Positions 35,729-48,197 of a DNA stretch of 64,000 bases are shown here, in pieces. The stretch is taken from positions 248,001 to 312,000 of the forward strand of contig NZ_BDCH01000019.1 of the NCBI RefSeq assembly GCF_001613405.1, written 5' to 3'. The notes beneath the pieces were generated by a model. The model was not told the DNA's origin. It worked only from the letters and a program-made list of their open reading frames with translations, and ran no database searches. Numbering within the stretch: the first letter of the stretch is position 1; every line of letters begins with the position of its first letter. This stretch comes from Nocardia crassostreae. Its GTDB lineage: Bacteria; Actinomycetota; Actinomycetes; Mycobacteriales; Mycobacteriaceae. The translations under genes and the position numbers were made by a program.

Positions 35729-37541
35729 TTACGGTCCGGTGTCAGTGAGCGGGATGGTCGCGGTGAGGCGGGTGCCGCCGCCCGCCGGGCTCGCCACCGT
35801 GAGGCTGCCGCCGAGCGCGGTCACGCGGTCGGCGAGCCCGTCGAGTCCGCCTCCAGGGGTTCCGGTGGCGCCGCCGCAACCATTGTCGGCCACGGCGATT
35901 CGCAGCGACTCCCCGTCGTGTTCGAGACGGACTTCGGCCTCGGAGGCACCGGCGTGTTTGATGGTGTTCGCAATGGCCTCCGCGACAAGGAAATACGCGG
36001 CCGCCTCCACGGCGGCGGGAAGCCGCTCGGCCAGCGTCCCGCTGATGCGCACCGGCAGCGGCGTGCGTTCGGCCAACGATTGCAGGGCCGCGGCCAGTCC
36101 GCGCTCGGTGAGGACCGGCGGATACACGCCCCAGGCGAGCTCCCGCAATTCCGCGATCGCCGTGCCGAGCGCCACGGCGCTGTCGGTGAGCAGCGTGCGC
36201 TGGGTTTCGATGTCCTCGGCGCGATGCGCGCGCCGCAGCAGGATCGCCGCGAGGACCAGCCGTTGCTGCGCGCCGTCGTGCAGATTCCGCTCGATCCGGC
36301 GGCGTTCGGTGTCGGCGGCGGTGACGATCCGCTCGCGGGAGCGGCGCACCTCGTCCAATTGGTCGCGCAGATCGATATTCAGCCGCTCGTGCTGGAGCGC
36401 GAGAGCCGCCGTCGCACGGACCGCCGCCAGGAGTCCGGGGTCATCGGTGGCGGCATCGTGCACCAGCGCACCGATAGGCTTGCCGTCACGTTCGAGCGCG
36501 GTCGCCGCCATGGCAGCGCCGATGCCGTCCAGCTGCCGGTGTTCGCCGCGCGGATCCAAGTAGGACCCCGATTCCGGTTCATAGATCCACAATTCGAGCG
36601 TGGGGTCACGCACCGCGCGGCGGAGTGCGGCGAGGAATTCGCCAGTGAGGGGCGCCGCGCCGATCTCGACTATCGCCGTGCCGACCGCGGCACGCGCCAT
36701 ATGGAATCGGACGAAACCGATCGCCACCGCCACGGGCAGCAGCATGGTGGCCGGGTAGCGCAGGTGGATCACCCAGGCGGCGCTCAATCCGGGCACCTCC
36801 ATCGAGCTGAGGGACGCCACCAGGCTCACCACCGCCGACACCAGGCAGCGGTGCGAAGGCAAACCGATAGGCGGGCGTGCCGGATCGCCAGCGCACGATC
36901 ACCACGATCCCCAGCGCCACGTCCAGAGCCAGGCCGACCATTCCGACCGTGAACTGAATCGGCAGCGCGACCGCCGGATCATGGTGCACGAGCAGCAGAT
37001 TCACCGATGTCGACGGGTGCGGCGCGGGCTCGGCGCGCGGGTCGATGAACAACCACCCGGCCGCCACCCCGACCGTGGAGACCGTCCAGTACGCGCCCAC
37101 GAACCAGTACTCCCACCGGCGATGCAAGCGCCCGGTGGGAAATCCCAGGGTGAGCGGAATGATCGGCAGCAGCGGGGCATTCGTCAGCACGATCCCCACG
37201 GTGAACAGTATCGGGTTGCTCGACCGCCGCAGCCCGGCGGCCAGCCACAGCAAACTGCCCACCACGATCAGCCATCCGGCCCCGTCCGCCGGACGCGCAC
37301 GGCGCACGACCAGACCCGCGACGAAGAATCCGATTCCGCACCCGAGGAACAGCGCCATTTCCCCGGCCCCGAACACCGGCGGCGTCGGGCTGCGCGCATA
37401 GACGAAGGCCGCGTGCGGCCCGAGCAGCAGGGTGCGGGCCGGATCGCGCAAGGTGGCCTGCGACCAGTCCACGCTCGCCGTCACGGCCGCCGCCAGCAGT
37501 ACGGTCGCGACGGCCACACCGAAGCCCGCCCAACGGTTCAT
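35729..37541 (-). pseudogene. NarL-type sensor histidine kinase, frameshifted
   Basis: The N-terminal part from ATG 37541 codes for several membrane helices and then loses frame at about 36848, after TPAYRFAFAPL. The remainder is in another frame, from LVSAVVSLVASL to the stop at 35729. Removing one C from GCTGCCTGG restores a protein of about 600 residues. The kinase half is complete: HisKA_3 with the His in ERRRIERNLHDGAQQRLVLAA, and HATPase_c with ANTIKHAGASEAEV and GGGLDGLADRVTALGG. If the frameshift is real, the membrane sensor and the kinase are separated. If it is a sequencing error, the gene is intact. Confidence 0.8.
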
Positions 37542-37728
37542 CCGCCGCTCCTCGCACCACCGCCGGATACGGCTCAGTATCCGCTACTCCGGCGCTCCGC
37601 CGAGCCCGAATTCCGTGCTGGCACGGAGAGTTCCATTGGGGCGGCACGGATGGCACGGCGTCCGGATCTCCGTAATTTCTCCATCACCCCGCAAACATTC
37701 GGAATCGATTCGCAAGGGATATTCGAGC

Positions 37729-38055
37729 ATGAACCTGGACGGCACCTGGAAACTCTCCATCGACTCGCGCATCGCCCGCCAGATCGCGATCATCGAATTC
37801 ACCACGGCCGCTGACGGTTCGGTCAGCGGCCATGCCCGGCATCCGATATCCGGTGAGCTGGCGCCGCTCGCGAAGGTGGAGGTCTGCGGGAATTCGCTGG
37901 TGTGGCATCAGGCGATCCGCAGCCCCATGCGGCTCAACCTGGTGTTCACCACGACGGTCGAGGGCGACGAGCTGTCCGGGACCGTGAAAGCGCGATCCGT
38001 CCCCGGCAGCGCCCTCGTCATCGGGCGCCGCGAACCCGCTGCGGTGCGGCCGTAG
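37729..38055 (+). CDS. hypothetical small beta-rich protein
   Basis: 108 residues from ATG 37729 behind AAGGGA. The opening LDGTWKLSIDSRIARQIAIIEF and alternating strands (GNSLVWHQAI, MRLNLVFTTTVEGDELSGTVKA) suggest a small beta-barrel of lipocalin or DUF-type binding fold. No catalytic motif or signal peptide. The gene is alone and convergent with the SDR gene. Confidence 0.6.
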   Translation: MNLDGTWKLSIDSRIARQIAIIEFTTAADGSVSGHARHPISGELAPLAKVEVCGNSLVWHQAIRSPMRLNLVFTTTVEGDELSGTVKARSVPGSALVIGRREPAAVRP

Positions 38056-38102
38056 TCGTGACGAGCGCCGCCGCGACGCGCGCCCGCCGCGGCATCGGCG
38101 GG

Positions 38103-38852
38103 TCAGTTGGCGTATGCGCCGCAGGAGATATCGATCTGGGTGTCGGTGATCGAGCGGGCGCGATCGGAGGCGGCGAAGGCGGCCACGGCGCCGACATCGG
38201 CGAAGGTGGCGGTGCGCGCGAGGAGGGTGGCATCGACCATGCTCTGCTTGGCGGCCTCGGTCTGCGGGATATCGGGCAGGGATTCGGGGATGCCGCCGGT
38301 GCGGAGGGTGAGCACGCGGATATTGTGCGGGCCGAGTTCGCACGCCCACTGGCGGCGCAGCGCTTCGACGGTGTCGCTGCCGATCTGGACGGTGCCCAGG
38401 CCGGGCATCTTGCTGGCGTAGTCGGAGCCGCCGAAGAAGAGGATGACGCCGGATTCCTGGGCGGTCATATGCTTGGCGGCGGCCTGGGTGGTGATCAGCT
38501 GGGATGTCACGAGCCGGTTCATGGAATTCGCGAAAGTGGAGACGGGGATATCTGCCAGGGGGCCGAAAATCGACTCCTGGGAAATGACATTCACCGAAAT
38601 GTCCAGGCTGCCGGTCTTTTCGACAATGGCGGCGGCGTGATCGTGGACGGCCGCGGCATCCAGGACGTCGACCACGGCGGTTTCGACGCGGCCGCCCTCG
38701 GCGCGGATCTTGCCCGCGACGGTGTCCAGGGTGGCGGCGGTGCGGCCGACCAGGAAGCAGTTCGCGCCTTCGGCCGCGAAGCCCGCGGCAATGACGGAGC
38801 CGATGGAACCGGCGCCGCCGTAGATGACGGCGGTTTTGTTGTCGAGGAGCAT
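38103..38852 (-). CDS. SDR-family protein lacking the catalytic Tyr/Lys pair
   Basis: 249 residues. The nucleotide-binding motif YGGAGSIGSVIAAGF is intact, and AVVDVLD gives the adenine-site Asp. The region that should carry YxxxK reads GTVQIGSDTVEALRRQWACELG; aligned to normal SDRs, the Tyr and Lys positions hold Val and Ser. The protein may therefore bind NAD(P) without acting as a standard dehydrogenase. It is near the LAL regulator gene on the same strand, 134 bases downstream of it. Confidence 0.78.
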   Translation of the reverse strand: MLLDNKTAVIYGGAGSIGSVIAAGFAAEGANCFLVGRTAATLDTVAGKIRAEGGRVETAVVDVLDAAAVHDHAAAIVEKTGSLDISVNVISQESIFGPLADIPVSTFANSMNRLVTSQLITTQAAAKHMTAQESGVILFFGGSDYASKMPGLGTVQIGSDTVEALRRQWACELGPHNIRVLTLRTGGIPESLPDIPQTEAAKQSMVDATLLARTATFADVGAVAAFAASDRARSITDTQIDISCGAYAN

Positions 38853-38986
38853 GAGCGTCTCTTTCGTGCGCTGGAGGGAATTCCGGACACGAAGAACGGT
38901 ATTTTCCGGGCACTTTCCGCCGCATCGGTCGACTTACCGGCGTCCGGGCGCGATGACCGGGGTCGGATCGGTCATTCGTGGTGAGC

Positions 38987-41702
38987 TCAGAGCCGGAACC
39001 GGGCGAGTTCGGCGCGCCGGGTGACGCCCAGCTTGGGGTAGGCGTTGTACAGGTGGTGGCCGACGGTGCGGGGGCTGAGGAAGAGCCGGGCGCCGATCTC
39101 CTTATTGCTGTAGCCACCGGCGGCCAGGCGGACCACCTGGATTTCCTGCGGTGTCAGCTGCGCGAGCGGATCGGTGCGGCGGGGCGTGGCCGCCTGATCG
39201 CCGAGCGCGGCGAGTTCGGCGTGCACCCGGTCCACCCAGGCCCGTGCGCCGAGCCGGTCGAAGGTGTCCAGGGCCGCGACCAGCTGAATGCGGGCATCGG
39301 AACGTCTGCGGCGGCGGCGCAACCACTCGCCGTAGACCAGCTGGGTGCGGGCGAGATCGTAAGGGCCACCGTGTTTCTCGTGCTGCGCGAGCGCGGCGGA
39401 GTAGTGATCCTCGGCCTCCTCACCGTCCGCCAGCAGGGCCAGGCAGCGCCGCCGCCGCGGGGTTCGCGACGCTCTCGGCCCACCGCTCGAAGGCGGCGAG
39501 ATGATCCCGCGCCCGCGTGCGGCTGCCACCGCGCACAGCCGCCTCGACGTGATCGGGCACGGCGCGGATCAGGAAGTCGTGCGCGGCGGGACCGGTGCAG
39601 ACGCGGTCGAGCCGGTCGAGTGCGGCATCGAAATCGCCCGCGGCCGAGTCCGCGATCGCGACTCCCCAGTCCGCGAGGGCGACGTGCGTCCGGTGGGTCC
39701 CGGACAAGCGCGGGAGGATCTCCGCGGCCAGCGCCCGGCATCCCGCCTCGTCGCCGGTGACCGCGCCCAGCCACACGTCGATGGCCCGCAAGGCAATGGC
39801 CTCTATCGGCATACCGAGTTCCTCGCTGAGCGAGATACCCTCGGCCGTATCGGTTCTCGCTTCGTCGAGGTTCCCGGTGAACATGTGCGCGATGGCGGCC
39901 GGTTCCAGCCCGTACGGAATCCATTGCAGCTCAACGATGGTGCGCGCCCGGGTGGTCATCTCGTCCATGATCGCGATGGTGGCCGCGTCGTCGGCCAGCA
40001 TCAACCCGCTGAACGCCGCGATCACCTTGTGTAGGTCGTCCACCGAATTCTCTTGTGCCGCACGAACTTGCGCCGCCATGGTCGCGACCGCCGGGTCGGG
40101 CCGACCACCGAGGAAGTCGGCCCAGGCGATCTGCGCCGCCGCGTGTGCGCGCAGGGGCGAATCCGGCGGTAGCCGAAGGGAGTTCAACAGCTCGGTGCCG
40201 CGCGCCAGCAGCGCGCGGTCTGCCGCGTCCCGCGCGCAGCACAGCGCCTCGGCCAGAATGAACACCGCGCGTTCGGGTTCACCGTCCGCGATCAACGCCG
40301 CCGCTTGCAGGCTGAGTTCGGCATCGGCGGCCGGTGAGGTCCGTTCGTATTCCACCTGCGCTCTGATATGCGTTGCGTCGGCCAGGATTCCGAGGTCCTC
40401 GGTGAGCGCCGCCGCCTCGGCGGCCAGGCGGGTCGCGCGATCGGGTTTACCCGCGTCGTAGGCGGCCCGCGCAGCCAGCAGAATGCGGTGCGCCTTGCGC
40501 GCCGGGTCCACGCTCAGCCGTCCGGCGCGATCGTAGGCCGCCGATACGGCCATGGCCCCGCCGCGGCGCTGCTGGCGCTGCGCGGTCTGTTCCAGCGCGG
40601 CGGCCACACTCTCATCGGGTTCGGTGGTGGCCGCCGCGAGATGCCAGGCCCGGCGGTCGGCGTCCGCGGGCGCAGTCAACGCCCGGGCGAAGCTCTCGTG
40701 CACGGCGATTCGCTGATGGTGCGGCGCGTTCCGGTAGACGGCCGCACGAATCAGCGGATGCCGGAACACCAGCCGATCGGTATCCGCGGTGACCAGCCCC
40801 GCCCGCTCCGCGGGTTCCAGATCCGCGTCCGACAACCCGTGCCCCGCCGCGACCCCGAGCACGGTGCCGATATCGGCGCCACTGTCGGCCGCCGCAATGA
40901 GCAACAGAGTCCTTGTGCTCGAAGGCAGTTCGGCGATCTGTGCCCGAAAGCTCTCCTGTACCCGGGAGGTCACGGCCAGCGGCCCGACCTCGTGCCCCGG
41001 ATCGACCCGCCCGCTGGTCTCCGCGGTCCGCCGCGCACCACCCAATTCCAGCAGCGCCAGCGGATTCCCACCCGATTCCGCCAGCACCCGCTCGCGCCCC
41101 GGAACGGTGAGCCCCGGCGTCCGCCGGTCGAGCAGATCAGCCGCGGCCGCCCGCGACAATCCGGACAGACGCATGCTCGCAATCCCCGCCGTCGGAAACG
41201 GCACCGCGGTCTCCCGTACCCCCAGCATCATCGCCATGGCGTCCTCCCCGAACCGCCGCGCGGCGAACAACAGTGCGTCCGTGGAACTTCGATCGATCCA
41301 CTGCGCGTCGTCGATGAGCAGCAATGTCGGCTTCTCGGCGGCCAACTCCGCCAGCAGCGTCAAGGTCGCGGCCCCCACCAGAAACCGGTTGACCTCCCCC
41401 GCCTCCGCCTGCCCGAAGGCCGCCCGCAAGGCCGCCGCCTGCGGCCCCGGCAGTCCGCCGATCCGCTCCGAAAACGGATGCAACAACATGTGCAGCACCC
41501 CGAACCCCAATTCGGCCTCGGATTCGATCCCGACACCGCGCAATACCCGCATCCCCCCGGCAGCCGCACCCGCATACTCCAGCAGCGCCGACTTCCCGAT
41601 CCCCGCTTCCCCCCGAATGGCCAGCACCCGACCGTGCCCGGCCGCCGCGTCGGCCAGCAGCCCATCGATCTCGGCCAGCTCGGCGTCCCGTCCCACCAGC
41701 AT
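38987..41702 (-). pseudogene. LAL-type LuxR regulator, frameshifted
   Basis: From ATG 41702 the frame encodes an AAA-type ATPase region (Walker A GEAGIGKSALLEYAG near residue 33, Walker B TLLLIDDAQWID near residue 116) and helical repeats. It is lost near 39450, within GCTGCCTGG. The C-terminal part continues in another frame as LALLADGEEAEDHYSAAL and ends with a LuxR DNA-binding domain (TPQEIQVVRLAAGGYSNKEIGARLFLSPRTVGHHL) and stop at 38987. Deleting one C joins them to a protein of about 905 residues. As it stands, the ATPase part lacks DNA binding. Confidence 0.8.
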
Positions 41703-41763
41703 GATCGCCAGCGTAACCAGCCCGCCTGCTTTCCGCTTCGCACCCTTCGGGTGACCACGGCAC

Positions 41764-42492
41764 TCAAACCAGCAGATTGCGCTTCGGGTCGGCGGGGTCG
41801 TAGAGCACGCGCACATGCTCGCGGGCGGCCAAGTACCGGCCTGGATGCTGTTCGAACGGTTCACTGGTCGCCGTGAAAGTCTGCCCGCTGACCGGATCGG
41901 TCCAGCTCACCTCGAGCGAGTAGCTGAGCGGCGTATCCGACCTGCTCCCCCGCGCCCCCTCCCTCACCCGCACAGCCCGCACGGGTACATACATTTCACG
42001 GCCATTGTCGGCGAGCCAGGCCGTCAGCCCGCGCCGCCGACGCGCCTGGACGAGCGAGAACGCCTCGGCGAGAATGATCAAGAAGCCGAAGCCTCCGATG
42101 AACATGGTCCCGCTGTAGGTTTCGTGGAAATCCGCCACCCGCGCATCATGGGGATCCTCCGGATCGTATGCGACGGCAACGGTATCGCCCTGCCAGTATT
42201 GGTGCAGGACACTCCAGGTGGTGATCCTGGCCAGATACTCCCGCCCGTCCGCAGCGGTGAACCGCACCACCCCGGATTCACCGTCGTGGTCCGGCGTCGC
42301 CACCACGACCCCGTCGGTGCGCGTCTTACCCGTCACCTGCGAGTTGTTCCACACCCCCAACCCGACGCCGAGCAACACGATCACCAGCCCCACCCCGAGC
42401 GCGAACAGTGAATTACGTATCGCCGGGAGCGCCTTGGGAGCCGAACTGTCGCCGCCCCCGATTCCCCCCGACCCAGCTTGTGTCATCTCCAC
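41764..42492 (-). CDS. DUF3592-type membrane protein
   Basis: 242 residues with two membrane helices (about 27-47, GVGLVIVLLGVGLGVW, and about 133-153, MFIGGFGFLIILAEAF). The region between them and the C-terminal part are beta-rich, with YWQGDTVAVAYDPEDPHDARV and VRVLYDPADPKRNLL, the typical DUF3592 repeat features. Function unknown. A 60-base fragment of a close homologue is found at 44267-44327. Confidence 0.7.
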   Translation of the reverse strand: MEMTQAGSGGIGGGDSSAPKALPAIRNSLFALGVGLVIVLLGVGLGVWNNSQVTGKTRTDGVVVATPDHDGESGVVRFTAADGREYLARITTWSVLHQYWQGDTVAVAYDPEDPHDARVADFHETYSGTMFIGGFGFLIILAEAFSLVQARRRRGLTAWLADNGREMYVPVRAVRVREGARGSRSDTPLSYSLEVSWTDPVSGQTFTATSEPFEQHPGRYLAAREHVRVLYDPADPKRNLLV

Positions 42493-42698
42493 ACCCGGTT
42501 ATCGCACGAACCGCCCCGAACGCAGCACCTCCGCGGCCTCCAGCCCGCCAGGGCACCCGACATAGCAATCATGCCCTCGGCACCGATTGCGATTCCTCTC
42601 GAACTCGCTTATGTGCCTTATGATTTCACGGTTCAAGATGGCGGCGGCGCCGTCTCGCCACGACGAGGTGCTGCACCGGTTCGGTGACCCCGACTTGG

Positions 42699-42998
42699 CT
42701 AGATGTCGAACAGCGATGTGGGTTCGGCGTCGTGACGATGCCGACGACGAGCGGGCCGGGTGAGGGTGAGCTCAACGGGTGAGAACGACAGTATGTCGGT
42801 CGATCCGGTGGGTCTGACCCGCACGTAGTCCGGATCGCTGGGATCAGCGAGCGCAATGACCTTGCCCGATCGCCCCTCGGCGATGCCGACCGCGTCGGCG
42901 GTGAACCAGACGAGCGGCGAACGGCCTGCGGCGATCTCGCTCGCGAGTCGCTGGATCTCGTTGTCGGACAGCGAGTTCGCTGTTCGATTAGAGGACAT
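42699..42998 (-). CDS. hypothetical protein, 99 residues
   Basis: ATG 42998 follows GGAG. The product is soluble with a helical start (LSDNEIQRLASEIAAGRSP), a mixed middle (LVWFTADAVGIAEGRSGKVIALADPSDPDYVRVRPTG) and a basic, His-rich end. No known domain was recognised. It lies between the DUF3592 gene and the kinase gene on the same strand. Confidence 0.55.
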   Translation of the reverse strand: MSSNRTANSLSDNEIQRLASEIAAGRSPLVWFTADAVGIAEGRSGKVIALADPSDPDYVRVRPTGSTDILSFSPVELTLTRPARRRHRHDAEPTSLFDI

Positions 42999-43129
42999 GG
43001 TGCGGCTCCGGTCGGGTGAATCGGTATCGGGTCGGTTGGTGCGAGCATGCCTGAGGTACTCGCATCGTGCATCTCGTTTGCTGGCGGCCCTGTGGGCGCA
43101 GCAGTTGACCGGAGACAGGATCGCCCGCG

Positions 43130-43660
43130 TCAGGACGTAATCACCGGCGGGTCCGGTGTTATCGACACGACGCGTATGTCTCGGCAGATGCGATCGACGA
43201 TCACGTCGAGCGCCCAGTCGGCATCGATCCGGACTTCATCGGCGAAGGGCAGCGGCTGCCACCCGTGATACCACTGCGCCATCTGCTCGGACGAGAATTC
43301 CCGAGCTTGTGGTCGGTTGGCATGCCGCACGAGCGTCTGCTCGAAGGAGAGGTCGAAGCTGAAGAACAGCGCGTGCGCTGCCGACCTGGTGAGCCGCTCG
43401 AGCATTCCGCCGTACCGATCGGCGTCGAGGATTCCTTCCACGATCACAACCAGGCCGCGCGCCAAACCGTAGGAAGCGATGTGTTCGATGAGCTCGATAT
43501 TCACCGCGCCGGGTGTGTCGAGTTCGCGCAACATGATCCGCCGGACGGTGTCTTGCTGCACCACTAGACATTTCGCACGCGGGAACCGTTGTTGCACGGC
43601 ACGGGCAACAGTCGACTTGCCCGAGCCGGAATTACCGCGAATCACGACCAGCACGCTCAT
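43130..43660 (-). CDS. P-loop kinase-like NTPase
   Basis: 176 residues opening VLVVIRGNSGSGKSTVARAV (Walker A at residues 8-16). VVIVEGILD supplies the Walker B-like region, and the lid region has FFSFDLSFEQTLVRHANRP. It resembles small-molecule kinases of the AAA_33/zeta-toxin/chloramphenicol-phosphotransferase-like group. Substrate unknown. The start overlaps the Nudix stop by ATGA, so the two act together or on related nucleotides (inferred). Confidence 0.75.
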   Translation of the reverse strand: MSVLVVIRGNSGSGKSTVARAVQQRFPRAKCLVVQQDTVRRIMLRELDTPGAVNIELIEHIASYGLARGLVVIVEGILDADRYGGMLERLTRSAAHALFFSFDLSFEQTLVRHANRPQAREFSSEQMAQWYHGWQPLPFADEVRIDADWALDVIVDRICRDIRVVSITPDPPVITS

Positions 43661-44232
43661 CAGCGGGCCAGCGGTGGCAGCACGCCGTCGAGCTTGCGGA
43701 CGAAGCGGGACAGGTGCGGATCGGTCGCCGGGAACCCGTACGGATCGAGATCCCACCATTGCCCACTCTCGAATTCGACAGGATCGAGGGGATATTCGCG
43801 TGAACGTTCGCCCCTGACCACATACCACAGCGAGACGTCGATGTGGCCCGCAGTGGCACCGACCGTGGTTGTCCAACTGAGGAACAGCGGATGGTCTGCG
43901 ACCACATCGAAGACGGGCTCGATCCCCAGTTCTTCGGCGGCCTCGCGATGCGCGGTGGTCAGCGGGTGTTCGCCGGGTTCGACGTGCCCTCCCATCGGCA
44001 GATGCAGTCCGGCAATCCGGTGCTGCCCCAGGTAAATCCCGCGCGCGTCGGGGTCGACCAACACCACATAGGACACCAGGTGCGGTGAGGGAGTGGCGGG
44101 CTTCGCCCGGCGGAAGATGTCGTCGGTGGATTCGAGCCACGCTCGGGTTTGCTCGAGGTGGTGTCGTTCGAGGTCGTCGCATGGGGAGATGGCGGCGACA
44201 ATGTCGGCGACGACAGCGGTGGCAGGCTGCAT
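43660..44232 (-). CDS. Nudix hydrolase
   Basis: 190 residues from ATG 44232. The Nudix box is complete: GHVEPGEHPLTTAHREAAEELGIE (first Gly near residue 98), with the Mg-binding Glu pair in REAAEE. Such enzymes hydrolyse nucleoside diphosphates linked to another group. The N-terminal 45 residues are helical. It is coupled to the P-loop kinase gene downstream. Confidence 0.85.
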   Translation of the reverse strand: MQPATAVVADIVAAISPCDDLERHHLEQTRAWLESTDDIFRRAKPATPSPHLVSYVVLVDPDARGIYLGQHRIAGLHLPMGGHVEPGEHPLTTAHREAAEELGIEPVFDVVADHPLFLSWTTTVGATAGHIDVSLWYVVRGERSREYPLDPVEFESGQWWDLDPYGFPATDPHLSRFVRKLDGVLPPLAR

Positions 44233-44266
44233 AGCGGCGCTAGCGTACCGGCTCGGTCCGACAAGT

Positions 44267-44327
44267 GTTCCACACCCCAAACCCAGCGCCGAGCAGCACG
44301 ATCACCAGCCCCACCCTGAACGCAGTG
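44267..44327 (-). repeat. fragment of a second DUF3592 gene
   Basis: About 60 bases closely match 42346-42410 in the DUF3592 gene, in the same orientation. Translated on the minus strand it gives VGLVIVLLGAGFGVWN, against VGLVIVLLGVGLGVWN in the intact protein. The rest of the gene is missing, so this is a remnant. The three genes between the two copies may have been inserted or moved here. Confidence 0.65.
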
Positions 44328-44556
44328 CCCCCGTAACCCGCGTCATCGCGTGAAGTGGTGGGCCGGGGCGGGCGGTACCACGCGGAGCAGGCTCAGGAAA
44401 CTGCGTGTTTGCTCGTGGCGGTTGGTGATGTGTGTGCGGGTGAGCGTGCACAGGATGGTCGTATTAGACCGACATCCCGGCGACGAGGGAAGGCATCGTG
44501 GTACGGAATCATTTGCGCGTCAGTACGAATCGCTGGTTCGGCGCGGGGGCGTGGGG

Positions 44557-47332
<2,776 letters not shown>

Positions 47333-47342
47333 GGGAGCGACC

Positions 47343-47855
47343 ATGACCGAACTGCTGCGCGATATCGTCACCCCGGCGAATTTCCGAGATGCGATGTCCC
47401 GCTTCCCCACCGGCGTCACAGTGCTGACCAGCCGGGCCGCGGACGGCACGCCGCGCGGCCTGACGTGTTCCTCGCTGTGCAGCGTCGCGCTGCATCCGCC
47501 GACGCTGCTGGTGTGTGTGCGCCGCGACAGCTCCGCCCTGCCCGCCATGCTGGAACGGGGCGCCTTCGCCGTGAACCTGCTGCACCGCGGCGCGCACCGG
47601 ACGGCGGAGCTGTTCGCCTCCGGTGCGCCGGATCGTTTCGACCGGGTGGCCTGGCGCTGCGAGCCCGGGCACGGCGGTCCGCACCTGGTCGAGGCCGCGC
47701 ACACCGTCGCCGACTGCCGCATCGCAGCGCGGCGCGAGGTCGGCGACCACACGGTGATCTTCGGCGAGGTCATCGCCACGACCCGGCTCTGCGACCGCGA
47801 TCCCCTGCTCTACGGCTTACGGCGCTACGCGGAATGGCCTTCGGAGAATATCTGA
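47343..47855 (+). CDS. flavin reductase (halogenase partner)
   Basis: 170 residues, the size of RebF-type reductases. The flavin-binding fold is shown by RFPTGVTVLTSRAADGTPRGLTCSSLCSVALHPPTLLVCVRRDS and FAVNLLHRG. It reduces FAD or FMN with NAD(P)H and passes the product to the halogenase and perhaps the RebC-like monooxygenase. It lies 10 bases after the halogenase gene. Confidence 0.87.
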   Translation: MTELLRDIVTPANFRDAMSRFPTGVTVLTSRAADGTPRGLTCSSLCSVALHPPTLLVCVRRDSSALPAMLERGAFAVNLLHRGAHRTAELFASGAPDRFDRVAWRCEPGHGGPHLVEAAHTVADCRIAARREVGDHTVIFGEVIATTRLCDRDPLLYGLRRYAEWPSENI

Positions 47856-48197
47856 AGATCGCCAAGGCAACCTTCAGCAATCTCTCAGCGTCGGCTGTTT
47901 GAATCGACAACGACGGCCACCCGATCAACCGGCCGCACCGTTTCGAGAGAGAGAGCCGACAATGCACCAGGGCCATGAATTCCTAGACTAAGGTTGACGT
48001 TTCGAACCGAGTGCCGCCCCCGGTCAGCCGTCGAGAACCTTTCCTTTCCGAGACTCGTGAATGTCACGGCGTAAAACGTAATCACGGCCGCTGGCAAACG
48101 CCCGCGCGCACTCCACCGCGAATTTCCGAGCGACATTTCGTGAAATTTCGCACCCTGTAATTACGTTTCTCGTGACAATGATCGAGGGATCAATCCC
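47856..48197. promoter_or_regulatory. intergenic region before the LAL regulator
   Basis: 342 bases without a gene, less GC-rich towards its right end. An imperfect inverted pair AATTTC/GAAATT near 48120-48150 could be a binding site. This region is the likely promoter of the regulator. Confidence 0.4.

Noticed and set aside
43130-44232. Toxin-antitoxin or anti-phage pair
   Set aside because: P-loop kinase and Nudix motifs are clear, but neither order, size nor neighbours match a known defence system.
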